The notes beneath the pieces were generated by a model, which saw only the letters and a program-made list of their open reading frames with translations, was not told the DNA's origin and ran no database searches. A stretch of DNA of 64,000 nt from Prostheceraeus crozeri (taxonomy: Eukaryota; Platyhelminthes; Polycladida; Euryleptidae): the NCBI GenBank assembly GCA_907163375.1, contig CAJQUW010005770.1, positions 1 to 64,000 of the forward strand. The letters are read 5' to 3'. A program made the translations under genes and the position numbers. Positions 9,633 to 21,405 of the stretch are shown in pieces. Every line of letters begins with the position of its first letter. Position 1 is the stretch's first letter.

Positions 9633-11330
9633 AGTAGTAAGAAAACGGCGAACACTCGACCGGCGCCCCCCCCTCTGGAACGACAGAGTGTCGTGGTCGG
9701 CCGCCGTGATGCTTCGAGTCTGACTCCCCCCCCCTCTGGAACGACAGAGTGTCGTGGTGTGCCGGCCAAGTGGGTCCGAAAGGTTCGCTGACGTCCCCCC
9801 TCTGGAACGACAAAGTGTCGTGGTGGACTTGGGCGACCGCCAAGTTTTGACTTGAGGCTATAGCCCTGTGGGAACGCATCTTGCTAATATCAACAGATTA
9901 TCTGGCGAGGTAGCGATTTTGTGGATAATTTTTTAAAGGTTCATTTTCGTGTAAAAACTATCTCCGCATGTGAAAATGGTCATCATTTATCCAAAAACAT
10001 GTGTAAAATTAAAAAACGACAGGTGGCGAAAAAGTTGCTATAATTAGTTGGTAGATATTTGTTTACTAATGCGAGCTGATTTTTCGCCAACCGGCAAAAT
10101 CGTGGATATTGTAGCAACTAATTAGTGGTAAGTAGTAATGTTCGTATATTACCTTCACATGAAAATATATTGTATACTCAGTCTGATCTGATAAAAAGGG
10201 ATATTTTTTAATTCACGAAGGCTTAAACTAAAAAAAGTATTTATCTTCCATAAATGTCGCAGTAAATACTATGATATTATTCAAATATTTGTCATTGTTG
10301 TAAATTATTGAATGTCAAGAGATGTTATGAAAATTGATATATGCGGATTCTCTATATTCTTATCATTATCAAAGAATGATAGTCTGCACTTATTTCCTAG
10401 ATAGATTAGCCATATGTGAGGGATAGTGAGGAGGTGAGGGAGAGAATACAGCCTCGGCTGTAGAGGCGGATTACTAAAGATAATAAGAGAGGAAGTCAAA
10501 AGTAAAAGGTGACATATAGAGCGCGAATTGTCGCCGGCGACCTTCGCCAGCGAATATCCCGCAAATATGACTGAACTTTAGCATGATATTCTGCAGCTGA
10601 CATTCGCCAATTTTTCGCAAGATTCGTTCCCACAGGGAGTGTGTGATGATTTTCGAAAAAACGACAGAGTTAGAATTTTGGTCGTTTTGGGCTGTAGCGC
10701 CAAAACGAAGCATCGGATGGGAAAACGGAGGCCAGATTCGGATTCAGCGTGAAATTCTGCATCGGTATGGTGAGTTTCAAGTCAATCGGAGAGAAAAAGT
10801 TTCGCTGACCTCCCCCCCCTCGGCACCGACCTTCCAACTTTGCTTCTAGTGGACGGATTTTGTCGTGCCATAGCTCGTTTGAAAGCTAAGAGTGAGACAA
10901 ATTCAGTGAAAGAAACGGCTTGTTCATATCTGTCTTCGTTTAGATGTGAGACGCCATTTAAGATTTTGGGAGATTGTTGAAAAACGACAGAGTTAGAATT
11001 TTGGACGTTTTGGGCTGTAGCGTCAAAACGAAGCATCGGATGGGAAAACGGATTTCAGATTTGGAATCAGCATGAAATTCTGCATCTGTGTGGTGAGTTT
11101 CAAGTCAATCGGAGAGAAAAAGTTTCGCTGACGTCCCCCCCCCAGCACCGACCTTCCAACTTTGCTTCTAGTGGACGGATTTTGTCGTGCCATAGCTCGT
11201 TTGAAAGCTAAGAGTGAGACAAATGCGATGGCTGTGGGCTGTAGAGCCAAAACGAAGCATCGAATGGGAAAACGGAGGCCAGATTCGGATTCAGCGTCCA
11301 ATTCTACATAGAAATAGTGTATTTTCAGCT
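9633..11330. repeat. Left terminal inverted repeat of Polinton B
   Basis: This is inverted relative to 29389-30053. The outer module (9633-9863) has three ACGACA-CTC-TGTCGT hairpins, each preceded by a C run. After the 774-bp insertion (9864-10637) come about two full and one partial copies of the ~330-bp inner unit (C run, then TTCTAGTGGACGG). The left repeat holds more inner units than the right one, so the arms differ in length. I see no gene. Confidence 0.88.
9864..10637. mobile_element. Non-autonomous DNA transposon inserted in the Polinton left terminal repeat
   Basis: The right arm of Polinton B shows the empty site as GAGGCTATAGTGTGTGATG (reverse complement). The left arm has the same sequence split by 774 bp that begin CCCTGTGGGAACG and end CGTTCCCACAGGG, perfect 13-bp inverted repeats. 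The site is duplicated as AG (9862-9863 and 10638-10639). No transposase ORF is present. I cannot assign the superfamily; a 2-bp duplication narrows it but is not diagnostic. Confidence 0.82.
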
Positions 11331-12160
11331 CAATCGGACCTCTGGAATCGGTGATAGAAGCGTTTTAAGTTTTTGGATGATGGGTATTACGTCATCAGCT
11401 GATCGCCACAAACTATATGAGCTGGGAACCGACAGAGACTTGACATTAATACGAGAGATTGTCAACGGTAAGTCGTCTCTCTGAGCTCCGATGATAGCTT
11501 CGGACATTCCAAATTCCGGGTTGCTGTAGGAAACCGACTTAGAAAATTTCATTGCTGATATCAGCTAAGGCGTCAGACTTAGAGGTTAGCCAGGAGATGG
11601 CCTTCGTCTCCAGGCCATAAAAGACTCCAAAACTTTAAAGGCTTGTAACTTTGCTTCTACAAGTCCGTTCGACTTGATTCAAAAAAGGTTCGGTCGCTAT
11701 TGACCTGCCCTAAGTGAAAAACTACTTATAAATTTTCATAAATAGTGCTAAAAAGTTGAAAAATTTAAATTCACTAGTTTTGGAGGTTTTCTGGGGTTTT
11801 CGACTCTGCTGAATTCAACTAAGACATTTATAAAGTTGTGGGAGGCGAGCTTCGGCTTGGAATTTGCAACCTTTGTAAACAATCCACTGGTTTTCATGTC
11901 AAAATCGGGGTCCGGATACCAACACAGTGATATGACGCACGCTCTGTCCGCGGGAGGTTGGATTTGTGGGCCGAGGCCTTGGAGTTGGGATAAGATCCCC
12001 TCTGAGTAATGGTAACTGTCGAAGGTTGCCTAAAACATTCCATTGCATACGTTATGAGAACCATGAGTTCTACCTGTCTCTATCAATGAGACGAAATGAT
12101 GAATGGAATGAAATGGGATGACACTCACGCGCCACACGCAACATAGCACACTTCTCTCTT
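11331..12160. other. Left inner non-coding region of Polinton B
   Basis: No gene is supported. Around 11640-11700 the sequence AACTTTGCTTCTA with following bases resembles the terminal-repeat unit, so part of this may be older, diverged terminal-repeat DNA. Confidence 0.55.
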
Positions 12161-12571
12161 CCGTAGTCTAACAAGCTCTTTACACATGGATCGCAGTCGA
12201 TTGCTATCCCTGTATCAGAAGTCTAAGCTATCTTAATTTTATTTAACACTATTTCATCTACCATCATCGCCCATATGAAATGTTATAAGATTTACAAGTT
12301 AGACTAAGCGTGCTACTATTTCCAAATGAAAAAGTATACATGGTTAAATCATCCACTTAAGCCCATCCGTAGTCTAACAAGCTCTTTACACATGGATCGC
12401 AGTCGATTGCTATCCCTGTATCAGAAGTGTAAGCCATCTTAACTTTATTTAACACTATTTCATCTACCATCATCGCCTATATGAAATGTTATAAGATTTA
12501 CAAGTTAGACTAAGCGTGCTACTATTTCCAAATGAAAAGTATACATGGTTAAATCATCCACTGAAGCCCCA
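12161..12571. repeat. 206-bp tandem direct repeat, two copies
   Basis: Two copies starting CCGTAGTCTAACAAGC at 12161 and 12367 differ at only a few positions. They lie just downstream of the 149-aa gene. No coding content is seen. They probably arose by a local duplication. Confidence 0.85.
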
Positions 12572-12615
12572 TTCAAGTAAGTCAGTATGAAAGCAAAGAT
12601 AATACGAAATAAAAA

Positions 12616-12621
12616 TTTATT
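12616..12621 (-). promoter_or_regulatory. AATAAA signal overlapping the stop of the 149-aa gene
   Basis: On the minus strand the gene ends CCATAATAAATTT. The polyadenylation hexamer starts inside the stop region, the same economy seen at two other genes of this element. Confidence 0.6.
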
Positions 12622-13069
12622 ATGGCATGTATTTCAAAAGTTCTTCATCGTCAATATCGTCCCAGAGTCTGGCTTCACATAGATCACAAAAACAGTTCAC
12701 TTGCTTTAATCGTTCTTCCACTGCAAGCCTCACTTTGTCGATATACTCCCACTCCGCCATAGTTCGTGGCTGGGAGTTAGGGGTGTACCACTCCCATAAT
12801 TGGTGGAGGAATTTGGTGCTGGTGATCTCCATCACATCGTCAGTATCGTACTGGAGATACTTCCACCTCACGCCTGTTAAGTCGGGACACTCCTTCTCAC
12901 ATACACTCTCCTCTTCGTCATCCGCTGCTAATGACAACTTTCTGATATTGTCCAGTCGGTACACCTTCTCTACCATCCCCTTCGTTGGAGCGTTTGGTGC
13001 AACGAGCGCCTTTGGTGTTGAGCATGGAGAAGGGAATTGTGTGTTTGGTGTTGTCGGAGGGCTTGTCAT
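12620..13069 (-). CDS. Acidic protein of the Polinton left end, 149 aa
   Basis: I do not recognise this protein. The N-terminus is rich in Pro, Thr and Ser. The middle has an acidic run (DDEEES), and the C-terminus has a CFCDLC pair followed by DDIDDEE. It is the outermost left gene and points outward, divergent from the polymerase gene with about 240 bp between. It probably shares a promoter region with the polymerase. The ATG at 13069 is the first in frame. The minus-strand sequence TTATTCACAG just upstream resembles a splice acceptor, so an upstream exon is possible. Confidence 0.6.
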   Translation of the reverse strand: MTSPPTTPNTQFPSPCSTPKALVAPNAPTKGMVEKVYRLDNIRKLSLAADDEEESVCEKECPDLTGVRWKYLQYDTDDVMEITSTKFLHQLWEWYTPNSQPRTMAEWEYIDKVRLAVEERLKQVNCFCDLCEARLWDDIDDEELLKYMP

Positions 13070-13173
13070 GTTGACTGTGAATAATAACTTTGAAATGTTT
13101 TCTAATTCTTAAGTATCAACAAGCAACCAATCAGAATGAACAGCCGTGACAGTCGTGTCATTTCACTCTGTCT

Positions 13174-13255
13174 TTGAGACGTATAAGTGAAGTGTTCTCT
13201 GGCGAATTCTATATTTGAGGCGTACAAGTGAACTGCTCTCTCGTGAATTCCAAAT
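13174..13255 (+). promoter_or_regulatory. Duplicated promoter-like segment upstream of the polymerase
   Basis: Two ~41-bp direct repeats each read TTGAG-CGTA-AAGTGAA. The first contains TATAAG (13182-13187), a TATA-like box; the second has TACAAG at the same place. They lie 56-137 bp before the polymerase ATG. Promoter function is inference. Confidence 0.45.
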
Positions 13256-13310
13256 TTGAGTGAAGTCTCTATCTTGTTGAAGTATCAACCTTAAACTTGA
13301 TTTCGTTGAA

Positions 13311-16300
13311 ATGGTAAGTTAAGGAATTCATCAGTCATCTCCCTCAAACGTGTGGCTAATAGCATCTTCCTCAATTTCAGGCATCAACTTCATCACCAAC
13401 GCCCTCCCTTCTCGAGGAAAGTTTAGAGTTGTTGAGTCAAGGTAGGTTGTAACAATACACTGAGACTTGAACAGAGATGATAGAATGATTTCTCTTTCAG
13501 GTGATACCAGTCCCATCTCGAGCGAGTCCATGTCAACATTGTCGCGGGAATGCAACGATCGGGAATGTGCTGACTGTGGGCACATCTTCACGAGGAAGCG
13601 TGATCTCGTCCGACACATCAAGCGAGGTGTTTGTAGACCTAAGTCAGCATTAATCTCCGAAGGTGGGGATGATTCTGTTAACGATGTCTCCTTTTCTTGC
13701 GATTTATGCATTCAGTCTTTTGAGTCACATTTTGAACTATCTTCACATAGACTTCGACATACACACAGTGACGATAGCTATACTAACAGCACCTCCTCTA
13801 TCCGACTCTCTGAAGTGTCGATAAATAATTTAGTGAGGAACTACCAGATGGAATCCTCAGAAACCATTACTGACTTTGAAGAATGGTTTCATCAAAATTC
13901 ATCTTTGATTGGTGCGCTCTTCAACAATTTAGTCAATTTTAGAATGAAGGCGCTCATCTATCTCAAAATAAAATATGTAAAAATCGACCACCATACTGGT
14001 CAAATAGTAGAGAGGTTGGAGTTTCACATACCCTCCTCTCCTGCAACCGAAGTTGTAGACTACGAGTCTTGGATAAATTTCCATATCCAAGGGTTAAAAT
14101 TAAACATAGATAAATTTAACGAGCGTGATAGTGGACTCGTTTTTGATGGTATTGAGACCGCCATGATTAAAATCACTTTATCAGAGAACTACTCTGGACG
14201 AGGCTCCTTTAAACTTCCGAAAAATTTAAGAAATAAAGCAGCAGTCATTTCTGTAGATTGCGAATCGCAATGTTTTAAGTATGCCGTCCTCTCCATTCTC
14301 CACTATAATGATGTACAGAATAGCCGATACCGTCAGAGTAAGTATCAACAGTGGGAGAATGAATTAAAGTTTGATGACTGCAATAGTGAAGATATGAAAA
14401 TTAAAGATATAGAAAAATTTGAAAAATTGAACAACATCAAAATAGTTCTCCATGTTTGGGAAAAGGGATTGAAGGGTGTCCGCTACAACTCGCGTTCGAG
14501 TTGTTATGACCACGTTGTCAACCTTTTATTAGTAAGACAGGATGATAGTGAGGAATGGCACTACTGCGGTATTCCCAAAATTTCTCGCTTATACCACCAC
14601 CTAAGAAATTCTAGCTCATCAGAGATTTATTACTGTGACAGATGCATTCGGAACTTTAGGAGTAAAAACAAATTTGAAACTCGTTACGAATGGTGTAAGC
14701 GAGGTAAACTACAAATGGAGCGCATGCCCAAAGATAAGGAGTTTTCATATAGAGAGAATGGTGATGAACTAAGTCCTCTTCGTGTTATCTATGCTGACAT
14801 CGAATGCTATATCGATGATAACACCCATCGAGCAGCAGCCATTTCCTGCTATGAAGTATGGCATGACCATTTCCAAAATAGAAAAAATAAAATGCACGTC
14901 TGGCAAGGTGAGGATTGTATTTACCAATTTCTACAATTCCTCGAACAGGCTGTAAAATTTCAACAAAAGTATGATGGTGAACTCTATCGCAGATCATTGC
15001 ATATGACAGCAGATGATCAAGCAAAATTTGATAGTTGCAACGTTTGCCTCAAATGTAGGAAAACATTTGATGATGATAAGATTAAGAAAGTGCGCGACCA
15101 TGATCACATCACTGGTAAATTTAGAAACGCACTATGTTCAAAATGCAATTTTTCACTTAGGATGAAACGGCGTACATCACCCGTCATTTTCCATAATTTC
15201 AAGGGCTACGACAGCCATATGATAATAAAAGGAGGTTTAGGTCAAATGAAAGAGTGGAAGCTTGATGTAATAGCACAAACGAGAGAGAAGTTTATGACCA
15301 TGACAGCAAAAGTGCCTGTCGATAAAACTAAAGAAAATAAGACGGTCTATTTTGATATAAAATTTTTAGATTCCTACCAATTTATGACTGCATCACTGGC
15401 CTCTCTCGTACAAAATCTAAAGTCTCTTCCACTAACACAAAATCTTAAGAAACAATATCCAAATGTAACCGATGAAGTCATCACACGGAAAGGAGTCTTT
15501 CCATATGCATATTTTGATGCGATTAGTAAACTCGGCGAGACTTCTCTTCCGCCCATAGATAAATTTAAAAATGATTTGACCGGCGCAGAATGTAAGACCG
15601 AAGATTATGATCATGCACAAGATGCATGGATAAAATTTGACTGCCATACATTTGGCGAATATATGATTGCCTATCTTAAGTTAGATGTATTTTTGCTGGC
15701 TGATGTATTTCAGGAGTTTCGACGAGTGGCATTAGAAGAAGATAAGTTAGATCCCGTCCACTTTGTCAGTCTGCCAGCCATGTCATTTAAGTCTGCTTTT
15801 AAAATGACTGGTGAGACCATTCATCTCTTACAAGATCCAGAGATGTATAATTTATTTGAGCGAGGAATTCGCGGTGGTCTCACATTTGTAAATAAACATA
15901 GGTTAAACTCAAAATTAGTAGGCGATGATCAGACTCATCTTAAGTATTATGACCAAAATAATTTAAATGGTAGTTCACTATCCAAACCACTTCCTCACTC
16001 TGACTTTAGCTGGTTAGATGATAGTGAAATTCAGCATCTCTCCAACCCTTCTAACACACTAGCAATTCCAGATGAAGGTGACCAAAGATATGTTTTCCGA
16101 CTTTATGAAACAATTTTATAAAGATTTAGAATCATGCGGTCAACCCGACTATAAGCCTTGCCGCAAACTTTTACTCACCCAGTATGATAAGGAAAACTAT
16201 CTAGTCCACTTTAGCATCTTAAAATTTTATTTAGAAATGGGTATGATTTTTAAAAGAGTTCACCGCATTATTAAATTTAGACAGAAAGCCTTCCTCAAAC

Positions 16301-17205
16301 CATATATTGATAGCAACAGCCAGAAACGTGCACTAGCCCAAAATAATTTTGAAAAAGATTTTTATAAGTATAAGAATAATAGTCTATTTGGTAAGACGAT
16401 GGAGGATGTTAGAAAACGTGTAAACTATAAACTAGTCAATGATGTTCCGAAATTTAAGAAATTGGTCTCATCACCTCTATTCATCGATAGAGACATTATC
16501 GATGAGGACCTTGTAGGTGTTAAAATGATAAAATCTGAAGTTGAGTTGTGCAAGCCCATCTATATTGGCCAAGCTGTACTAGATTACTGTAAGCTTGAAA
16601 TGTACCAACTCTTTTATAAAATACTAAAACCATGTCCTCTCGTAAAAGAGGTTCGTTTGTTGGGTGGTGATACAGATAGTTTCTTCTTAGGTATTACCAC
16701 TCAAAAAGATTTAAATTTCAATGAAGTAGGAAAATCTTTAGAAAGATATTTTGATACATCAAATTATCCTACTGATCACCCACTCTACTCCATCAAAAAT
16801 AAGACAAAACTTGGCTGCTTTAAGGATGAGACAGCAGGGAAGGAAATAGATGAAATGATTCTCCTCCGACCAAAAATGTATAGTATGAAATTGAGGGATA
16901 GCAACGATAGTATTAAGCGTGCTAAAGGCATATCAAGATCATTAGTCTCTAACATGAAACATAAAAATTTCAGGAAAGCCTATAGAAATAAAAATATAAC
17001 GTTTGTCAATATGACAATCTTAAAATCTAAGTCGCATGAGATCAAAACTCATACTTTTAGGAAACGGGCGCTTTCAGCATGGGAGGATAAGAGGTGCTGG
17101 TTAGAACATAACATATCTCTTCCACATGGACATCCTGACACAAACATACCACCACCCAAAAGAATTAAACTCACACTACCACATTCAGGAGACGTCTTAG
17201 CATAA
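13311..17205 (+). pseudogene. POLB: Protein-primed family B DNA polymerase, spliced and frameshifted
   Basis: This is the replicative polymerase of the element. Exons are 13311-13313 (ATG alone), 13381-13441 and from 13501. The introns, 13314-13380 (67 bp) and 13442-13500 (59 bp), have GTAAGT/GTAGGT donors and TTTCAG acceptors, and the spliced frame is continuous. Order of domains: two C2H2 zinc fingers (CADCGHIF and CDLCIQSF), a conserved N-terminal block with SQCFKYAVLSIL, exonuclease motifs YADIECY, FHNFKGYDSH and AYLKLDVFLLADV, a DHDHITG zinc/HNH-like insert, palm motif A as YYDQNNLNG, then KNNSLFGKTMED and motif C GDTDSF. Two defects show: motif A has Asn where the family has Tyr (LYG), and the frame shifts near 16075-16090. 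There the LEVDLEYP-type segment expected after motif A is missing. Confidence 0.93.
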
Positions 17206-17354
17206 TCATCCTTAACTTAGTATTTTCATGTTGATTTCTGTAGATAAACATTGCTGTTTTATGTATCGCATGAGATCGTTTCTTCCTTGTGAATATATGC
17301 CTACAGTCAGCCCATTCCCCCTATATCTGTGAAAGACTTTTTCATACACATATT

Positions 17355-17368
17355 TTTATTTCAATAAA
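17355..17368. promoter_or_regulatory. Back-to-back polyadenylation signals for convergent genes
   Basis: AATAAA on the plus strand (17363-17368) lies 158 bp after the polymerase stop. AATAAA on the minus strand (17355-17360) lies 24 bp after the stop of the convergent two-module gene. The two signals almost touch. Confidence 0.65.
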
Positions 17369-17383
17369 CATATCACAATGACT

Positions 17384-20340
17384 TCACTTTGTTTTCCGAA
17401 ACACTAAAGTTACGAGGGATTTAGTATCTTTCACATGGATGCACTCTTGTAAACCATTGGTAATTTTGATAGTAATAGAGGGTATAGTTTGTTTGACGAC
17501 GGGATGATAGAAAATAGATTCAAACATCTTCTCGACTATTCCATATGAAGCGTCTTTATCATGAATGAAATCACGTAAAATGTATTCTTTTTTCTCACCA
17601 ACAGAAATAGGTAGAATCAAATCACTTTGAATGTAAAGGTGCTGTTCATGTTTATCAAGTGTCATTGGTGTTTCTATACCAATCGTATGCGCAGCAGTAA
17701 ACACAGTTTGTAGCATTGAAAAACCAAAGCGTTTTTCAAATTTTTACTCAATTGACATTGAATGTCATCACCCAGTTTCAGAACAACGCGTTGATTTTCA
17801 ATTGAAAACGAAATGTGGTGTGTCTTTACATCATATTTACTTTTCATCACATGCTTCAACTTCTGTTGTATATAAGGATTTAATACATGAATGAAGCTTT
17901 CAACTGTATGATATAGACGCGGCATTATATTGATAGCAACTTTAGATTCTTGATAAGACTGGTAAATTTTCTTGATGCGGTCACCATAGATGTCCACCCA
18001 CCATTCATCATTATCTGAATCAGCTTTAGTGTGATATTCAAGAGAAGCATACACCAGACCGCTTCCAATAACAGGGGTTGGATGTCTTACAAAATGGCGC
18101 AAGGTTAGAGAGAAGTAAACTGTAAGTTTGTCATTATATTTCTGAATAACCAACTTATTTTTGTCCGCCATAATTTTCGCTCCATACTTCTTACCCACAG
18201 TCTCATTCCATCGTTTTACTAACTCAATAAGTGATAAAGGTTGAACACCACGCTTTTTCAAAATGATGCGTTCTTCGCATTCTACAACATCTTCATCAAA
18301 TATTTTAAATTTATAATGAAATTTGTTGATTCGATTTGAATAAACTTTTTCAACATTTGCAGTAGCAATTGACGTTAGATGTAGTCCATGACCAAAACCG
18401 AGATGTGGATAGAATTCATTATCCAACCTCAGTGTAAGACCTTTAGTAAAAGAATGAAAGCGAAGGAACTGTCTCCCACTCCAATGATAGATAGTAAACT
18501 CATAAACTTTCTGATCCTTATTCTTCATGATGGAAGTATTACCACTGTTGAATGCCGTAATAATTTTCTCATTCCCAAATGGACCATAATAATCTGATTT
18601 TATCTGAATCCATTCATAGTTCCACTTTCCATCTGACGTTAAATTGTATGGGAACTGGAATGCATTATTCATCGTTATTCCATCATGGGTGCGAGGAGTC
18701 AATATCATTTCTTCCAAATCATTCACATTCTGAATATTGCTATCATAGCAAATACTAGAAACGCCAACCTCCCATTCACCTTCTAAATGTAGTGGGCGAT
18801 TTAATTCTACTCGATAGTCTGATGGTTTATTTTTGGGAAATTTATTCATAGAAGCATTACTGGGCAAGTAGATTAGAAACGAGTCCTTATTTTCACTTTC
18901 CATATTATTCACATTGGAAAAATATATTAGCATACTTTTGCATTTACTCTTCATTCGGAAGTGGAGTGTGATACTTGTCACAGCATCTTTATGAAAAGGA
19001 ATCAACGCACCAGCATCGTCATAAATTGCAATATCAATTTGTGGGATGTAGTTTGATTTCAGCTTTGTATAATGCACTTTCTTGAAAGTATGCTCAGATA
19101 AAATACTGCATCTTTTTGGCTGGTATGGTATCATTGCTAAAAGTGGAGCTTCAACATCTCCCACACGTACATCTTCACCAATATTGGAATATATCTGAAA
19201 ATAGTTAATACGACGCGATAGTGACATGTCTGCGCTAGCTTTGGTTACAGTACCACTTTTAAAGATATTTTGATCAAAACCCAAAATGTCCATTAGAGTT
19301 TTATCCATAATTAGTTCAATACCTTTTCCACTTATAGTGAGAGACAAAACACCTTCTTTTTCAGAAAATGAAATTTGTTGGTCATTAATCACTTCATTTA
19401 AATAATCTACAACCAATTTAACTGAAGTAATAATGCGAGGCATCAACACTCTTGTTTCATGTAAGACACCACCGAAAGGCTCTACACACTTTCTGTATAA
19501 AGATACGGTCCATTCTGTATCAAATTGATTTGACCTTTCACATGGTAAATGTTGCATATCAAATTTTCCATGAACAGCTGCAGAACGATGTCGTAAGAAC
19601 TGATGAAAATCTTTTGAACAAACTAATACTAGATCATCATCATTTAATTTACTTATTGCAATATGATTAGATGATTTGATATAAGTCAATGTTGCCACTT
19701 GTTTACCATCAACTCGAAGGAGATAATTAAATTTCTTCAATAATGTTTCTGGAGTCATGTTTGTCTTTCTTGGCTTATTCACAATCTTCTTCACCAACGT
19801 CTTCTCATGTTTTGGAATAAGATCTACATAATAAGCTTCCTCTCGATATATTAACTGTTTATGACCACTTGGGTGGTAATTAACGTTATAATTATCATAG
19901 CTTGTTAAGGCGCTAGCGAGGTAACCTAAATCATTTCTTAAACTTAGACTTAAACCAACAATCCAATCTTTCTCAACTACATGATGTACATAATTATGAT
20001 CATCATTGTGCGGAGTAAATTGGACAATATGTTTACACGCTTTATTCAGGAAATCATATATAAACTTTTTACATGATAAGAGATCTTTCTTTGGCCACTG
20101 TGGAATGTATACTCGGCAGCCCTTTTCACATTGGTAAGCAGCTGTACGTCTCATATTAATAGTCATCACCTCATGATCAAAAGTATAGACACAGTTGCTA
20201 TGAACAAGTTGAGTGACACCCACTTCCCACTTTCCATTTAGCTGTTGTGTATGATCAATGGACTTAGAAAAGAGTGCGGCTCGATTACTAGCAAATCTCT
20301 TTGTAGCCGCATTGCTAAGCAAAATATGATAAAACGACAT
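17384..20340 (-). pseudogene. Two-module Polinton virion-type protein, frameshifted
   Basis: Two tandem copies of one ~450-residue module. Module 1 opens FYHILLSNAA and has NGKWEVGVTQL. Module 2 (from about residue 480) opens LIYLPSNAS and has EGEWEVGVSSI. Module 1 ends in a DDAGALIPF...TLHFR segment. Module 2 ends in a VTLVFR segment, but only after a single-base frameshift near 17700-17720. Upstream of it 888 codons are open; downstream 110 codons continue the homology. The LPSN...GEWEVG family is common beside Polinton genes in invertebrates. I infer a virion role (minor capsid or fibre-like), not proven. Its start lies only 35 bp from the divergent PC4-like gene. Confidence 0.75.
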
Positions 20341-20375
20341 TTTGATATTGCTGATCTGCGGCTTTGCATAACATC

Positions 20376-20732
20376 ATGAAGACTTGGATTTTGGACTCTC
20401 TACAATATATCAGAGTTGATCGTGATGGAAACGTGCATTTCAAAAATTCTCATGGTCATACATCAAGAGGTATTACATTAACATGGCGACAATTTGTCAA
20501 CCTCAATGATATCATGAGGGATTTGGAATATTTTGAAACATTAAGATTCATCTCCTTGGGTGATCAAGTTTGGCTTCAACATTACAGAAATGAAATTCAA
20601 ATTTACCATTCTCATTCCGCAAACTGTTTCTCATTTCGCAAATACAATTGGGAGAATTATAGAAGATACATACATCGCTCCATCATGACATTTATTCGTC
20701 GTGAGTTCATCGCCCTACTATGCAAATCTTAA
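20376..20732 (+). CDS. PC4-like putative transcription coactivator 1, 118 aa
   Basis: The protein reads as two short repeats of a beta-strand region followed by a helix. The first has YIRVDRDGNVHF then RGITLTWRQFVNLNDIM. The second has VWLQHYRNEIQIYH then FSFRKYNWENYRRYIH. This spacing resembles the PC4/SUB1 single-stranded DNA-binding fold (strand block, KGISL, QW..L helix), a coactivator that works with TBP in eukaryotes. Similarity is by eye and modest. The ATG at 20376 is the first true ATG and matches the start of its paralog at 20755. It is divergent from the two-module gene. Confidence 0.5.
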   Translation: MKTWILDSLQYIRVDRDGNVHFKNSHGHTSRGITLTWRQFVNLNDIMRDLEYFETLRFISLGDQVWLQHYRNEIQIYHSHSANCFSFRKYNWENYRRYIHRSIMTFIRREFIALLCKS

Positions 20733-20754
20733 TCAGACATGACTACCACGCACC

Positions 20755-21405
20755 ATGAGTTGGAAATTAGATTCCCTACAACGTATTGAAACGGATCATG
20801 ATCGAAACGTCTATTTCATAGATTCAACTGGAAATGTGAGAAGAGAGTTTGCTTTATCTTATCGTCATTTTCAATCTCTACATCATATCATGAAGGATTT
20901 GAAATACTTCTATATGAAAAGACATTCACGTATTGGAAATCGCATCTGGTTGCGCGTCAACAATCGGCGAATTCAACTCTATCATTCCCAACTTCATACT
21001 AACTTCACATTTCATCAAGGTAGTTGGGAAAAGTATAAAAGGAAGGTACATCGCTCAATTTACTCATTCTTTCATCATGAAGCGCCATCGCTACACCATC
21101 GTCAACATTCTCCGTCGCTTCAGACTCTACACCAAAATCGATCTCACAACATTACACCAACACCTTCCAAACAGCAAGTATTACCCGGGCCGACCTCAAA
21201 TGTTAGTGGTGAAGATGAACAATTCACGGAATCTTCAACTCTTCCAAAATGGGACTGTACAGATTTTCGGCGCCCTTTCTCATTCATCGGCGCAGTCAAT
21301 GCGCTTAGAGCTACAAAGACTACTACGTCGGATATGGAAGAGGGAGAGGTGTGTGATGTCGAATCTGACTGTGGACAATATGGTGATCTCTACTCAATTG
21401 AGTGA
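20755..21405 (+). CDS. PC4-like putative transcription coactivator 2
   Basis: Paralog of 20376-20732. WKLDSLQRIETD matches WILDSLQYIRVD, and IWLRVNNRRIQLYHS matches VWLQHYRNEIQIYHS. Homology covers about the first 105 residues, so the pair arose by tandem duplication 22 bp apart. The remaining ~110 codons are low-complexity and overlap the TBP-like gene in another frame. The true functional end may therefore be earlier, or a frameshift removed the original stop. Role as for its paralog: possibly ssDNA binding or coactivation, inferred. Confidence 0.5.
   Translation: MSWKLDSLQRIETDHDRNVYFIDSTGNVRREFALSYRHFQSLHHIMKDLKYFYMKRHSRIGNRIWLRVNNRRIQLYHSQLHTNFTFHQGSWEKYKRKVHRSIYSFFHHEAPSLHHRQHSPSLQTLHQNRSHNITPTPSKQQVLPGPTSNVSGEDEQFTESSTLPKWDCTDFRRPFSFIGAVNALRATKTTTSDMEEGEVCDVESDCGQYGDLYSIE

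Noticed and set aside
20364..20375. Longer start of the first PC4-like protein at 20364
   Set aside because: It is a TTG. The ATG at 20376 matches the start of the paralogous gene.
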